Assembly (NCBI GenBank): GCA_937923365.1 | Contig: CALAIJ010000316.1 | Location: forward strand, 1 to 30,286 | Length of the DNA stretch: 30,286 nucleotides | Direction: 5' to 3' | Source: an uncultured Sulfitobacter sp. | Lineage (GTDB): Bacteria; Pseudomonadota; Alphaproteobacteria; Rhodobacterales; Rhodobacteraceae | Shown: in pieces, positions 1-7,861 of the stretch | Layout of the letters: every line of letters starts with the position of its first letter | Numbering within the stretch: the stretch's first letter is position 1 | Translations under genes and position numbers: made by a program | The notes under the pieces: generated by a model | Databases searched by the model: none | Told to the model about the DNA's origin: nothing | What the model saw: only the letters and a program-made list of their open reading frames with translations

Positions 1-1158
1 TTACTTCCAAAGCGAGACGCAAGGGATCTTGGTCTTGTCGCAGCGGTCGGCGTATTTGGCCGCGATCTCTTTGACCTCGTCCATGACGCCGTCGCCCAGC
101 TTGATCGGGCTCAGACCCAGACCGAGGAACTTGTCGTTGGCGACGTGCAGATCGTTCTCGTCCGCCTCGTTGCGCGGGTTCTCGAGAAAGGCGATCTCGG
201 CGCCCATCTTGTCTTTGATCATGTTGGCCAGATCGCGCACGCGGTGGGTTTCCGTCATCTGGTTAAGGATGTTGACGCGGTCGCCTTTCTTGGGCGGGTT
301 CTCCAGCGCCAGCTCGATGCAGCGGCAGGTATCCTGCACGTGGATGAACGCACGGGTCTGACCACCGGTGCCATGCACGGTCATCGGATAATCAACTGCG
401 GCCTGCATGATAAAGCGGTTCAACACGGTGCCATAGTCGCCATCGTAGTCGAAGCGGTTGATCAGACGCTCATCCTTGCGGGTCTCTTCGGTCTGGGTGC
501 CCCAGACGATGCCCTGATGCAGGTCGGTGATACGGACTTCGTCGTTCTTGTTATAGAAGTGGAAGAACAACTGATCCTGCGACTTGGTCATGTGGTAGAT
601 GGAACCGGGGTTGGTAGGATACAGGATTTCCTGCTCGCTCTCACCCTTTGGTGTGTCGATGCGCACCTTGAGGTACCCTTCGGGGATCTGCATGCCGGCG
701 GTGCCGTAGCCGTAGACGCCCATGGTGCCAAGGTGAACAAGGTGGATGTCCAGACCGGATTCTACAATCGCGGCCAGCACGTCGTTGGTGGCGTTGAGGT
801 TGTTCGAAACGGTGTAGCGCTTGTGATAGGCCGATTTCATCGAATAGGGCGCTGCGCGCTGCTCGGCGAAGTGGATGATCGCGTCGGGCTTTTCGTCCTG
901 AATAAGCGTCAGCAGGCGGTGGTAGTTTTCGCCCACGGTGAAATTGTGGAAACCGATCTTGTTGCCGGTCAGCTCTTCCCAGACGCGGATACGCTCGCCG
1001 ATGGGGCGGATGGGTGTCAGGCTGTCGACTTCAAGTTCAAGGTCAATGGCACGGCGGCTCAGGTTGTCGACGATGATAACGTCATGACCGCGGTTTGAGA
1101 GGTAAAGTGCGTTAGGCCAGCCACAAAAACCATCACCGCCCAGAATCAGTACTTTCAT
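1..1158 (-). CDS. sqdB: UDP-sulfoquinovose synthase-like NAD-dependent epimerase (SQD1/SqdB type)
   Basis: This 385-residue protein is an extended SDR enzyme closest in pattern to SQD1/SqdB, which combines UDP-glucose and sulfite into UDP-sulfoquinovose in the cytosol. The N-terminus has the Rossmann motif GGDGFCG (residues 8-14) and an acidic residue at the end of beta 2 (D31-N-L). The catalytic residues are T145 in HLGTMGVYG and a Y188-x3-K192 pair. The long insert around residues 40-75 and the segment [14 protein letters not shown] (96-109) are typical of SQD1 and unlike simple GalE. Length fits the family. The gene is complete, with the stop at the window edge and AGGGGA upstream of the ATG. 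It diverges from the epimerase gene at 1384. The family also serves sulfolipid synthesis, so the product could go to lipid, but the polysaccharide genes around it favour a sugar donor for a polymer. The sulfite-using function is assigned by family, not shown. Confidence 0.85.
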   Translation of the reverse strand: MKVLILGGDGFCGWPNALYLSNRGHDVIIVDNLSRRAIDLELEVDSLTPIRPIGERIRVWEELTGNKIGFHNFTVGENYHRLLTLIQDEKPDAIIHFAEQRAAPYSMKSAYHKRYTVSNNLNATNDVLAAIVESGLDIHLVHLGTMGVYGYGTAGMQIPEGYLKVRIDTPKGESEQEILYPTNPGSIYHMTKSQDQLFFHFYNKNDEVRITDLHQGIVWGTQTEETRKDERLINRFDYDGDYGTVLNRFIMQAAVDYPMTVHGTGGQTRAFIHVQDTCRCIELALENPPKKGDRVNILNQMTETHRVRDLANMIKDKMGAEIAFLENPRNEADENDLHVANDKFLGLGLSPIKLGDGVMDEVKEIAAKYADRCDKTKIPCVSLWK

Positions 1159-1192
1159 CGGATTTAGTCCCCTTAGAACATCCAGTAGTTAA

Positions 1193-1230
1193 TTTGCGTC
1201 TATGTGTCGTAATGTGTCTGAAAACGCAAA
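1193..1230. promoter_or_regulatory. possible operator repeats in the divergent sqdB / epimerase spacer
   Basis: The 225-bp spacer between two divergent genes holds an inverted repeat with 7-bp arms, TTTGCGT (1193-1199) and ACGCAAA (1224-1230). Between the arms lie two direct copies of ATGTGTC (1202-1208 and 1212-1218), spaced 10 bp apart, about one helical turn. This could be a regulator site acting on one or both genes. No promoter with good -35 and -10 boxes was recognised, so this is only a candidate. Confidence 0.25.
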
Positions 1231-1383
1231 CTGAAACCTGACGTCATGGGGCACGCAGAGGGGGAATACATAGCATGAGCGTAATCCTGCCAGTTCCTTG
1301 GGCACAAAAGCCCGTTTGAAGTCAGGCGGTTTTCACTTTAGAGCGCGCGGGAGCAGTGACGGACGTAAAAAGGATATTGCGCA

Positions 1384-2343
1384 ATGAAAAACTCCACTTC
1401 TTTGGTTCTTGTGGGCGGCTACGGCTTTGTCGGACGCAACATTCTGGACAATGTCATGAACGACGACCAGTTCGCGCATCTGTCTCCCGTCATCGTCGAC
1501 AACCTGTCCAACCCTGCCCCCGGCTATGAAGCGCTGGACCTGCCGGCGCATATCGGCGGCTATGATACCCAGGGCGCGCTGGATTTTCTGGAAGGCCTCG
1601 AGACCCCCGAAGGCGGCCGCGTGTTTGTCTTTCTCGCAGGGGAAACCCGCGTCGCCGAATCAAAGGATCGCCCGCTGGATTTCATCGACGCCAATATCGC
1701 CGAGCCTTCGCGCTTTGTGATGCAGGCCGTGCAGCCCGGGGACCGGTTCATTCTGATCTCCACCGCGGGGGCCTTGTTTGACGGCACGTTTGAGGTTTCG
1801 GTCGACAGCCCCTATTGTCCCAAGAATTTCTATGGCGCCACCAAGGCGGCCGAAGAAATGATTTTGGAAAAACTCGTCACCCTGCGCGGGGGCACCTTTA
1901 GTGTGATCCGCCTCACCAATGTCTATGGCAAGTTCTCCGACAACAAGAAGTCCGCGATCCACGCCTTCACCCGTGCGGCCATTGCCGGCGATAGCGTTTT
2001 CATCAACGGCGACGGCCAGCAAAGCCGCGATTTCATCTATGCCGGTGACGTAGGCTATGGCATCGCCACGCTGGCGCGCAAACTGGCCGCGGGCGAGCAG
2101 ACAAACCCCGTCAACATGCTGGGGGCGGGGCACTCCACCTCGCTGATGGATGTGGTCGAGGCGATTGAAGAGGCCACAGGCAACGCCCTCAAGTACGAGA
2201 AAATCCCCGCCGAGGATCTGCTGGCCACCGAGCCGCGCGATGTGATTGCCAATGGCGACGACGTGCAGGTGCTGCTGAAGGACCACATCACGCCGCTGAC
2301 CGAAGGCATCCGCCAGACGTACAACTATTACGACAAAACCTGA
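1384..2343 (+). CDS. NAD-dependent epimerase/dehydratase (extended SDR, UDP-sugar type)
   Basis: The 319-residue protein is a GalE-like extended SDR. It has a Rossmann fold motif VGGYGFVGRN with glycines 11, 14 and 17, an IVDNLSNP segment after beta 2 (37-44), the S126/T127 active-site region (LISTAGALF), and the Y150-x3-K154 pair in NFYGATKAAEE. The segment RLTNVYGKF and the later SRDFIYAGDV resemble the substrate-binding motifs of nucleotide-sugar epimerases and dehydratases. It most likely converts a UDP- or dTDP-hexose for the polymer; which one cannot be read from the sequence. AAGGAT sits about 10 bases before the ATG. It is followed by a strong hairpin (2385-2413) and then glf, which would use a UDP-galactose that a 4-epimerase could supply. 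Confidence 0.8.
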   Translation: MKNSTSLVLVGGYGFVGRNILDNVMNDDQFAHLSPVIVDNLSNPAPGYEALDLPAHIGGYDTQGALDFLEGLETPEGGRVFVFLAGETRVAESKDRPLDFIDANIAEPSRFVMQAVQPGDRFILISTAGALFDGTFEVSVDSPYCPKNFYGATKAAEEMILEKLVTLRGGTFSVIRLTNVYGKFSDNKKSAIHAFTRAAIAGDSVFINGDGQQSRDFIYAGDVGYGIATLARKLAAGEQTNPVNMLGAGHSTSLMDVVEAIEEATGNALKYEKIPAEDLLATEPRDVIANGDDVQVLLKDHITPLTEGIRQTYNYYDKT

Positions 2344-2384
2344 GATGGGCCGCGCGCGGAATCAAGGCCGTCAGGCCGCCGCGC

Positions 2385-2415
2385 AGCGCCGATCCGCCCC
2401 CCGGATTGGCGCTTT
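2385..2415 (+). terminator. hairpin terminator between epimerase and glf
   Basis: A 12-bp stem (AGCGCCGATCCG at 2385-2396 with CGGATTGGCGCT at 2402-2413) contains one G-T wobble and a 5-base C loop. It is followed by TT. It lies 40 bp after the epimerase stop, inside a 180-bp spacer that otherwise holds nothing recognisable. The T-tract is short, so it may be a partial terminator or attenuator in front of glf. Confidence 0.5.
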
Positions 2416-2523
2416 GGCAACGGCTGGGCTGCTCACTTCTGTGGAATGTGTTTGGCTGCCATCAAGTGGACCTTACGTCTGTCTATGCGCCAATCCGCGG
2501 CTCGGCGCTGCACGGCTACGCGC

Positions 2524-3672
2524 ATGACCGGCCCCGTCCTCATCATCGGCGCAGGCCTTTCAGGTGCCGTCCTTGCGCGGCAACTGGCAGACGCAGGCCA
2601 GCCCGTCACGGTGGTCGAGGCGCGCAATCATGTAGCGGGCAATTGCCACACCGCGCGCGACGCAGAGACAGGCGTGCTGCATCATGTCTACGGGCCGCAT
2701 ATCTTTCACACCGCCGACACGGGCGTCTGGGACTACGTCAACCGGTTCGCGCGCTTCATGGAGTATCGCCACCGGGTGCTGACCACCTCGGGGGGGCGCG
2801 TCTTTTCGATGCCGATGAACCTGCTGACCATCAACCAGTTCTTTGGCCGCACGATGTCACCGGCGCAGGCGCAGGCCTTCATCGCCACACAGGCCAGCGG
2901 CCAGCCCGATCCGCAGAATTTCGAGGAACAGGCGCTGGCGATGATCGGCCCCGATCTCTATGCCGCCTTCTTCGAAGGCTACACCACCAAGCAATGGGGC
3001 GTGGACCCGACCGCCCTGCCCGCCTCGATCCTCAAACGCCTGCCGCTGCGGTTCAGCTATGACGACAGCTATTTTGCCCATCCGCACCAAGGCATCCCGC
3101 GAGACGGCTATACGGCGATGGTTACGGCGATGCTGGATCACCCTGATATTACCCTCGTGTTAGAGACGCATTTCGACCCTGCATCAGCCCCCGCAGACGC
3201 CCATGTGTTCTGGTCGGGCGCGCTGGACGGCTACTTTGGCCACAGCCTGGGGCGCTTGGGCTACCGCACGCTGGACTTTGCACACCAGCGCCTCTCGGGT
3301 GATTATCAAGGCTGCCCTGTGATGAACTATGCCGATATCGATGTGCCCCACACCCGCATCACCGAGTACAAGCATTTCGCGCCTTGGGAGGATCATGCCA
3401 AGACGCTGATCTCCTTCGAGACCGCGCGCGATTGCGCAGAGGGTGACATCCCCTATTACCCGATCCGGCTGGTGGAAGAAAAAGCCATGCTGGCGCAATA
3501 CGTGGACCTTGCGGCGGGGACCTCCGGCGTCACGTTCACAGGGCGTCTGGCGACCTACCGCTACATCGATATGGACGTCTGCATCCGCGAGGCGCTGGAT
3601 CTGGCCGAGGTGTTTTTGCGCGCCCGTGCGGTTGGGGCCAAACCACCGGTGTTCTCGCACGCGCCGCTTTGA
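2524..3672 (+). CDS. glf: UDP-galactopyranose mutase
   Basis: The enzyme interconverts UDP-galactopyranose and UDP-galactofuranose using reduced FAD; it is cytosolic and supplies galactofuranose for surface glycans. The N-terminus GPVLIIGAGLSGAVLARQL carries the FAD dinucleotide motif (GAGLSG, residues 9-14), followed by the VVEARNHVAGN segment. The family hallmarks HHVYGPHIFHT (53-63), SMPMNLLTINQFFG and FFEGYTTKQWG are all present, as are the C-terminal PYYPIR and the FTGRLATYRYIDMD segment that closes the flavin site. The reading frame is open from 2446, but ATG 2524 is chosen because UGM proteins start a few residues before the GxGxxG motif. No good Shine-Dalgarno sequence precedes it. 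Length (382 residues) is normal. It contains the in-frame word GTGTTAGAGACG at 3157, shared with parB. Confidence 0.93.
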   Translation: MTGPVLIIGAGLSGAVLARQLADAGQPVTVVEARNHVAGNCHTARDAETGVLHHVYGPHIFHTADTGVWDYVNRFARFMEYRHRVLTTSGGRVFSMPMNLLTINQFFGRTMSPAQAQAFIATQASGQPDPQNFEEQALAMIGPDLYAAFFEGYTTKQWGVDPTALPASILKRLPLRFSYDDSYFAHPHQGIPRDGYTAMVTAMLDHPDITLVLETHFDPASAPADAHVFWSGALDGYFGHSLGRLGYRTLDFAHQRLSGDYQGCPVMNYADIDVPHTRITEYKHFAPWEDHAKTLISFETARDCAEGDIPYYPIRLVEEKAMLAQYVDLAAGTSGVTFTGRLATYRYIDMDVCIREALDLAEVFLRARAVGAKPPVFSHAPL

Positions 3673-3775
3673 GAGAGCCGTGCCGCGCCTGCCCCTGGGG
3701 AGGCGCTTCCAACATCCGTTCTCTGCCACTTTATGTCTCAGCAGGGGCGTGCCTCTTCACTGAACCACCAAGCCT

Positions 3776-3810
3776 GAAGAAAGCGCCTGCCCGTGGGAGG
3801 GGCAGGCGCT
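3776..3810 (-). terminator. intrinsic terminator of repA
   Basis: A perfect 11-bp stem, AGCGCCTGCCC (3782-3792) with GGGCAGGCGCT (3800-3810), has a 7-base loop. Read on the minus strand it is followed by TTTCTT, a fair T-tract, and it lies 40 bp past the repA stop. On the plus strand, downstream of glf, there is no T-tract, so it serves repA mainly. Confidence 0.7.
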
Positions 3811-3849
3811 GCACGGCGGCCTGAAGGCCTTGATTCCGTGCGGGCGGAC

Positions 3850-4845
3850 CTAACGCGTCACCCTGCCCTTCAGCCACCCCAGAAACGCCGCATCCGGTGA
3901 GGTCAGCCGCTTGCGGCCCGTGTCCTCCCAGAACGCCTGCCACTCGGCCTGCATCGCGTAGACGTCCCAGCCTGGTGCCACATCGCGCGCGGCCTCGATC
4001 GTGTCGGGGTGCAACGCGATACCGGCACTCTCAATGACCTGCTGGCGGGTGAATCGCATCATATCATCCGCCTCCTCGGCCATATCGTAATCAGGCAGAT
4101 TGGCGTCCTTGATCATCCGTCTGAGGGCCGCGCGAAACACGCGGATCGGTGCGGCAGACCCTGACTTGTGATGCAGCGTTGCCACCGACGCTTTCCAGTC
4201 GCGCTGGCGTCCGCAATGCTTGCGCGCCAGCTCGTAGATGCGCCGCTCCAGCGGTTTGCGCAGGCGGAAGTAATCGCGGTTCAGCGTCAGCACCGATTTA
4301 CCCAGCACCGCGCGAAACAGCCATTCGGACAGGGTGACTGTGACGCTGACCATGCGGCCGCCTTTTGAGGCGCGGATGATCTCCCAACTCTCGATCAAGC
4401 CAAAGCCGCTGGTCGCCTCATAGTCACCGACAGTCATGTTGGTGGTGATGCGCGTACCGGCCAATCGCTCGAAAGCATCCCGTAGACGGGCATAGCCGTC
4501 GCCGGAGGTCTCGCGGTTGGTGGCCACCAGCAGGTCATGGGCGCGTAGCTGCAGGGTGCGGGAAATCTCGCGGCCCGCATTCATCGCGGCCATCAACTGA
4601 CTGATGCAGAAGATCAGGATGTCCTTGTCGTGGATCGTGGCGCGGCCCCGCACCGAGGGCACCACATCCACCGTGATGCCGTTGTGCGCATAGGACAGCA
4701 CACGGCGGTCGGGCCGCGTGCTGAGCGAAAAGATCGGATGCTCCATCGTGCCCAGATCATCCTTGGGCGCGGCATCAAAGATGTCGCAGACAAAGAAGTC
4801 CCGCGTAGGGTGATGATCGGGCAGGCGCCCGGATGTACTGCTCAT
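3850..4845 (-). CDS. repA: plasmid replication initiator RepA (RPA family)
   Basis: This 331-residue protein matches the 'replication initiator protein A' family found on plasmids of Rhodobacterales and relatives. These proteins bind iterons at the origin and start replication. Recognisable blocks are the N-terminal DFFVCDIFDAAPKDDLGTME (16-35), the segment ATIHDKDILIFCISQLM, and LERRIYELARKHCG, which look like the winged-helix DNA-binding core. The C-terminus (WEDTGRKRLTSPDAAFLGWLKGRV) is also typical. The ATG at 4845 is preceded on the minus strand by AGGGAC at suitable distance. The gene diverges from parA, with the iterons, DnaA box and AT-rich DNA lying in the 425-bp spacer, and it has its own terminator at 3782-3810. 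In roseobacters this divergent repA/parAB layout marks RepA-type replicons. The exact incompatibility subgroup (RepA-I or other) needs a phylogeny. Confidence 0.93.
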   Translation of the reverse strand: MSSTSGRLPDHHPTRDFFVCDIFDAAPKDDLGTMEHPIFSLSTRPDRRVLSYAHNGITVDVVPSVRGRATIHDKDILIFCISQLMAAMNAGREISRTLQLRAHDLLVATNRETSGDGYARLRDAFERLAGTRITTNMTVGDYEATSGFGLIESWEIIRASKGGRMVSVTVTLSEWLFRAVLGKSVLTLNRDYFRLRKPLERRIYELARKHCGRQRDWKASVATLHHKSGSAAPIRVFRAALRRMIKDANLPDYDMAEEADDMMRFTRQQVIESAGIALHPDTIEAARDVAPGWDVYAMQAEWQAFWEDTGRKRLTSPDAAFLGWLKGRVTR

Positions 4846-4901
4846 GTGCTCGGTCCCTGAAAGGGTGAACCCTCTTTCGGGGTTTCACTGACACCCTAGA
4901 G

Positions 4902-4910
4902 TTATCCACA
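4902..4910 (+). promoter_or_regulatory. DnaA box
   Basis: TTATCCACA matches the strongest DnaA-box consensus exactly. Its place next to the iterons and beside repA supports host DnaA helping to open the plasmid origin. Confidence 0.75.
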
Positions 4911-4944
4911 GGCTGCGTCCACGATTCGGAAAGCGGCGCAGCGT

Positions 4945-5010
4945 GGGATCAGAGTCGCATATGCGTGGTTTCAGAGTCGCCTGATCGGGGGTTCAGAGTC
5001 ACTTGGACGT
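4945..5010 (+). repeat. iterons, three copies at 22-bp spacing
   Basis: The core TCAGAGTCGC occurs at 4949-4958 and 4971-4980, and TCAGAGTCAC at 4993-5002. Each is preceded by a GG-rich tetranucleotide (GGGA, GGTT, GGGT). The period is exactly 22 bp, about two helical turns, placing all copies on one face of the DNA. A decayed fourth copy (TCAGAAAGCC, 5012-5021) follows at 19 bp. These are the likely RepA binding sites. Confidence 0.75.
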
Positions 5011-5270
5011 TTCAGAAAGCCAGTTCCTCTAAAAAAAACAAATGCTTGGGCGATCAGGTAAGGCCCCTTAACATATAAATAACATGATATAACTTGGAAT
5101 TTGCTGGGATTTCTTCCGCAAACCTCTGATTATGAGGCTGTCTTCATCGCATTATCTGAGAAAAGAGGCAGGAATCGCCGTATGTGTTGCGGTTTTCCTT
5201 CCATGTAGCATGTTTTTGCGTATGCTGGTCAAAAGAGCGCACATGAAGCGTCAGAGCAGCGAGAATACAC

Positions 5271-6650
5271 ATGGCCGACATTCCTCCGTATTTCAACATC
5301 GACCCAGATGGGGCGCTTGCCGCTTTGGGCGCACCGACGACCACAGCGGATTTCGCGGCGATTGCCTCGGCGTGTGAAGCGGGGCGGGATGATCTGGCCA
5401 GTCGCGGGCTGGAGGACGGGACGAAACGCAAGCTGCGTCCCTTCTCCACCTGGGAGATTACCCGCTATCTGATCCCCGTCGCGCCGGGCCATTTCCGCCG
5501 CGTCCTGAAGGCGCATCCCGAATTGCCGCAAGGTCAGTCCGAGACCGCAGGCGGGGCCAAATGGTTCACCCTTCAGGAGGTGCTGACCCTGCGCGCGCAT
5601 TTTGCCGCACAAGGGGCCAAGACCAAGAACTATCAACCCTACCGCCCTGCGGGACAGCCTGCGAAAATCGTCTCGGTGGCGAATTTCAAGGGCGGTGTGG
5701 GCAAGACCTCCACAGCCGCGCATCTGGCGATGTCTGCTGCGCTGGACGGCTACAAGGTGCTGGTGGTGGATCTGGATAGCCAAGGCTCGATGACCTCCGT
5801 CTTTGGCGGCAGCGTGGCGGATGAATGGCAAACCGTCTTTCCCCTGATCGCGCGTCACTATGCGAAACATTTGCAGACCGAGAACCAGCGCCGTGTGGAC
5901 CGGTCCGAGGCTCCCCTGCCCCTTGACGACACGCTGGATCAGGCACTGGATACCCGCACGCAGGACCTGATCCAGACGACCCACTGGCCCAACATTGATC
6001 TGATTGGCGCGCAGCTGAACCTTTATTGGGCGGAGTTCCAGATCCCTGTCTGGCGCATGCAGGGGCGCGGCTGGAAGCTGTGGGACGCGCTGTCGGACAT
6101 CTGGGATCAGGACGGGGTGCTGGACGACTATGACATCATCTTTCTCGATACGCCCCCTGCCCTTGGGTATCTGACCATCAACGGGCTGGCTGCGGCCGAC
6201 ATCCTGCTGGTGCCTTTGGGCGCGTCTTTCCTTGAGTTCGACAGCACGGGGCGGTTTTTCGACATGCTGCACGCGACTTTCGGGTCGATTGAAGAGAGCG
6301 AAAACATGGCCGCCCGTGCCTTGGGCCGTGACGGGCTGAACTTTGAATGGGACGCGGTGCGCGCGGTGATCACGCGCTATGACGACACCCAGCAGGCGGA
6401 GCTTGCGGGGTTGATGCAGGCCTATCTGGGGCCCGTGCTGAGCCCGCACCGTCAAGGGTTTACCGCGCTGATCGGGCAGGCAGGCGAGCAGGTGCAGGGC
6501 ATTTACGAGGCCGACTACCGCGATTTCAACCGCGAAACCTATGTGCGCGGGCGCGAGACGTTTGACGCCACCTATGCCGCCTTCAAGCAGCTTTTGATTG
6601 GCGCGTGGCGCCGTGATGCGCTGGACGACCAGACACAGGCGGCGGAATAA
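5271..6650 (+). CDS. parA: ParA partition ATPase with N-terminal DNA-binding extension
   Basis: The 459-residue protein is a type Ia ParA, the Walker-type ATPase that positions plasmid copies together with ParB-parS. The first ~130 residues form an extension with a probable helix-turn-helix (RPFSTWEITRYLIPV, 56-70, and WFTLQEVLTLRAHF, 98-111), as in ParAs that repress their own promoter. The deviant Walker A motif FKGGVGKTST is at 139-148. Walker A' is VVDLDSQGSMTS (165-176). The Walker B-like IIFLDTPPALGYL is near residue 290. It is the first gene of a parA-parB pair and diverges from repA. A perfect palindrome (parS candidate) starts on the last two bases of its stop codon. The Shine-Dalgarno sequence is weak (GCGAG about 10 bases upstream). 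Confidence 0.95.
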   Translation: MADIPPYFNIDPDGALAALGAPTTTADFAAIASACEAGRDDLASRGLEDGTKRKLRPFSTWEITRYLIPVAPGHFRRVLKAHPELPQGQSETAGGAKWFTLQEVLTLRAHFAAQGAKTKNYQPYRPAGQPAKIVSVANFKGGVGKTSTAAHLAMSAALDGYKVLVVDLDSQGSMTSVFGGSVADEWQTVFPLIARHYAKHLQTENQRRVDRSEAPLPLDDTLDQALDTRTQDLIQTTHWPNIDLIGAQLNLYWAEFQIPVWRMQGRGWKLWDALSDIWDQDGVLDDYDIIFLDTPPALGYLTINGLAAADILLVPLGASFLEFDSTGRFFDMLHATFGSIEESENMAARALGRDGLNFEWDAVRAVITRYDDTQQAELAGLMQAYLGPVLSPHRQGFTALIGQAGEQVQGIYEADYRDFNRETYVRGRETFDATYAAFKQLLIGAWRRDALDDQTQAAE

Positions 6651-6672
6651 ATGTTTCGCGCGCGAAACATTT
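6649..6672. promoter_or_regulatory. parS centromere candidate, copy 1
   Basis: A perfect 24-bp palindrome with core ATGTTTCGCGCGCGAAACAT (6651-6670), overlapping the parA stop codon. With the trailing TTTGGGGCG the identity to copy 2 (7787-7816) extends over 30 bp. Roseobacter plasmids carry replicon-specific palindromes at their partition genes that serve as ParB anchors; position and symmetry fit that role. Confidence 0.8.
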
Positions 6673-6753
6673 GGGGCGGTGGGGGCACCGTACGCTGGTC
6701 TCAGGAAATGTTAAAATTGTCCCCGCATGCTGCCCTCAAAAGGAGCTTATGAC

Positions 6754-7746
6754 ATGGCCAAACGCAAACGTCTGACCCCGGCTGATCCGTCCAAAACCCC
6801 TGTGTTAGAGACGAAAACCATGTTCCCCAAGCATAAAGACGGCTGGGAGGGCATCCGCGCACCCATCGCCCATGTGGCGGGGGATGCGGCCGCTTCTGCC
6901 GCCTTGGCCGAACTGACCGACGAGATGGCAACCGCACGCGCCACAGGCCGGATGATCCTCGAGCTGCCGCTGGCGGACATCGACCCCGCCTATCTGGTGC
7001 GCGACCGTGTCGCCGTCGACGAAGGCGAGATGCAAAGCCTGATGGACAGCCTGCGCGCCCGTGGCCAGCAGACCCCCATCGAAGTGGCCGATCTGGGGCC
7101 GGAAGCAGTGCCACGCTACGGGCTGATCTCTGGCTGGCGGCGGATGCAGGCGCTGGGGCGGCTGAGCGCCGAGGACGGCACCGCGCGCCCTGCCCTTGCC
7201 CTGCTGCGCACTCCGCAGGACGCGACAGAGGCCTATCTGGCCATGGTCGAGGAAAACGAGATCCGCGTCGGGCTCAGCTATTATGAGCGCGCGCGCATTG
7301 CCGTCGTGGCCGTGGACCAGGGCGTGTTCGACAGCGAAAAGCAGGCCTTGCAGCGCATCTATCACGCGGCCAGCCGTGCGAAGCGGTCGAAAATCCGCAG
7401 CTTCCTGAGCGTGGTGCGAGCACTGGACGGGGCCTTGGCCTTTCCCACCAGCCTGGGCGAGCGGGCGGGGCTGGCGCTGTCCAAAGCCCTGTCAGAGGAT
7501 GCAGGTCTGGGCGCACGTCTGCGTGAGAACCTGCAAGCCACCCCGCCCAAAACCGCAGAAGAGGAGGCCAGCATGATTGCCACCGCCCTGCGCCCTGCGC
7601 CGATCAAGGAGGCCCCCGCCAAACCTGCCGAGCTGCCCGCAGGTGTGCGCGCCCAAGTGCAGCCGAACGGCGCGCTCAAGCTGTCGGGCCCTGGGTTTAC
7701 ACCTGCCTTGCGGGACCGTCTTTTGGACTGGCTGCGCCAGCAATAG
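6754..7746 (+). CDS. parB: ParB centromere-binding partition protein
   Basis: This 330-residue ParB binds parS and spreads on DNA, stimulating ParA. The N-terminus is basic (MAKRKRL) and probably contacts ParA. The ParB/Spo0J core is seen in ILELPLADIDPAYLVRDR (68-85), QQTPIEV (105-111) and the GWRRMQALGRL box (127-137), followed by EENEIRVGLSYYERARIAV. The C-terminal part (LKLSGPGFTPALRDRLLDWL) is a probable dimerisation segment. The ATG at 6754 is chosen because AGGAG (6741-6745) lies 8 bases upstream; an upstream in-frame ATG at 6727 lacks such a site. A parS candidate stands on each side of the gene. It contains the 12-base in-frame word GTGTTAGAGACG (6802-6813) also present in glf. Confidence 0.94.
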   Translation: MAKRKRLTPADPSKTPVLETKTMFPKHKDGWEGIRAPIAHVAGDAAASAALAELTDEMATARATGRMILELPLADIDPAYLVRDRVAVDEGEMQSLMDSLRARGQQTPIEVADLGPEAVPRYGLISGWRRMQALGRLSAEDGTARPALALLRTPQDATEAYLAMVEENEIRVGLSYYERARIAVVAVDQGVFDSEKQALQRIYHAASRAKRSKIRSFLSVVRALDGALAFPTSLGERAGLALSKALSEDAGLGARLRENLQATPPKTAEEEASMIATALRPAPIKEAPAKPAELPAGVRAQVQPNGALKLSGPGFTPALRDRLLDWLRQQ

Positions 7747-7752
7747 CCCTTA

Positions 7753-7790
7753 TTAGAGTCTAAAGCAGGGTCTAAAACAGGGTCTAAAAT
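7753..7790 (+). repeat. hairpin and 12-bp tandem repeats after parB
   Basis: Three tandem units follow parB: GTCTAAAGCAGG (7758-7769), GTCTAAAACAGG (7770-7781) and a partial GTCTAAAAT (7782-7790) that runs into parS copy 2. The first unit is also part of an imperfect hairpin, TTAGAGTCT (7753-7761) with AGGGTCTAA (7767-7775), loop of 5, which could act as the parAB terminator. The same hairpin design recurs after kpsT. Confidence 0.5.
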
Positions 7791-7810
7791 GTTTCGCGCG
7801 CGAAACATTT
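7787..7810. promoter_or_regulatory. parS centromere candidate, copy 2
   Basis: Second identical copy of the 24-bp palindrome (core ATGTTTCGCGCGCGAAACAT, 7789-7808), 40 bp after the parB stop. Its following TTTGGGGCG also matches copy 1. Together the two copies bracket parB, 1138 bp apart. Confidence 0.8.
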
Positions 7811-7861
7811 GGGGCGTTTTGCCATTTGACAGTGCAGCGATTTCCGCCCACTCACAGGCCC

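Larger units (their letters stand above)
4902..5110. other. predicted origin of replication (oriV)
   Basis: The spacer between repA and parA has the three parts expected of an iteron origin in order: a DnaA box (4902-4910), an iteron array (4945-5020) and an AT-rich stretch (about 5031-5100, with A-runs and TA-rich sequence ending near ATGATATAACTT) that could melt. No gene is present in 4846-5270. The rest, 5111-5270, should hold the parAB promoter; I see a weak AGCAT/ATGCT inverted repeat (5207-5226) but no convincing -35/-10 pair. A partial inverted repeat TGAACCC/GGGTTTCA (around 4865-4887) lies in the repA leader and might be an autoregulatory site. Confidence 0.72.

Noticed and set aside
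1239-1246. Palindrome TGACGTCA.
   Set aside because: An isolated 8-bp palindrome is expected by chance in a window of this size and has no partner.
2345-2527. A 60-codon open frame between the epimerase and glf genes.
   Set aside because: No ribosome site and no family resemblance, and it spans the strong hairpin at 2385-2413.
5132-5377. An 81-codon open frame overlapping the parA start.
   Set aside because: It runs out of frame into parA, which is certain, and its sequence shows no known domain.
7826-7831. TTGACA before the GT2 gene as a -35 promoter box.
   Set aside because: No usable -10 box at 16-18 bp; the downstream sequence is CACTCA.
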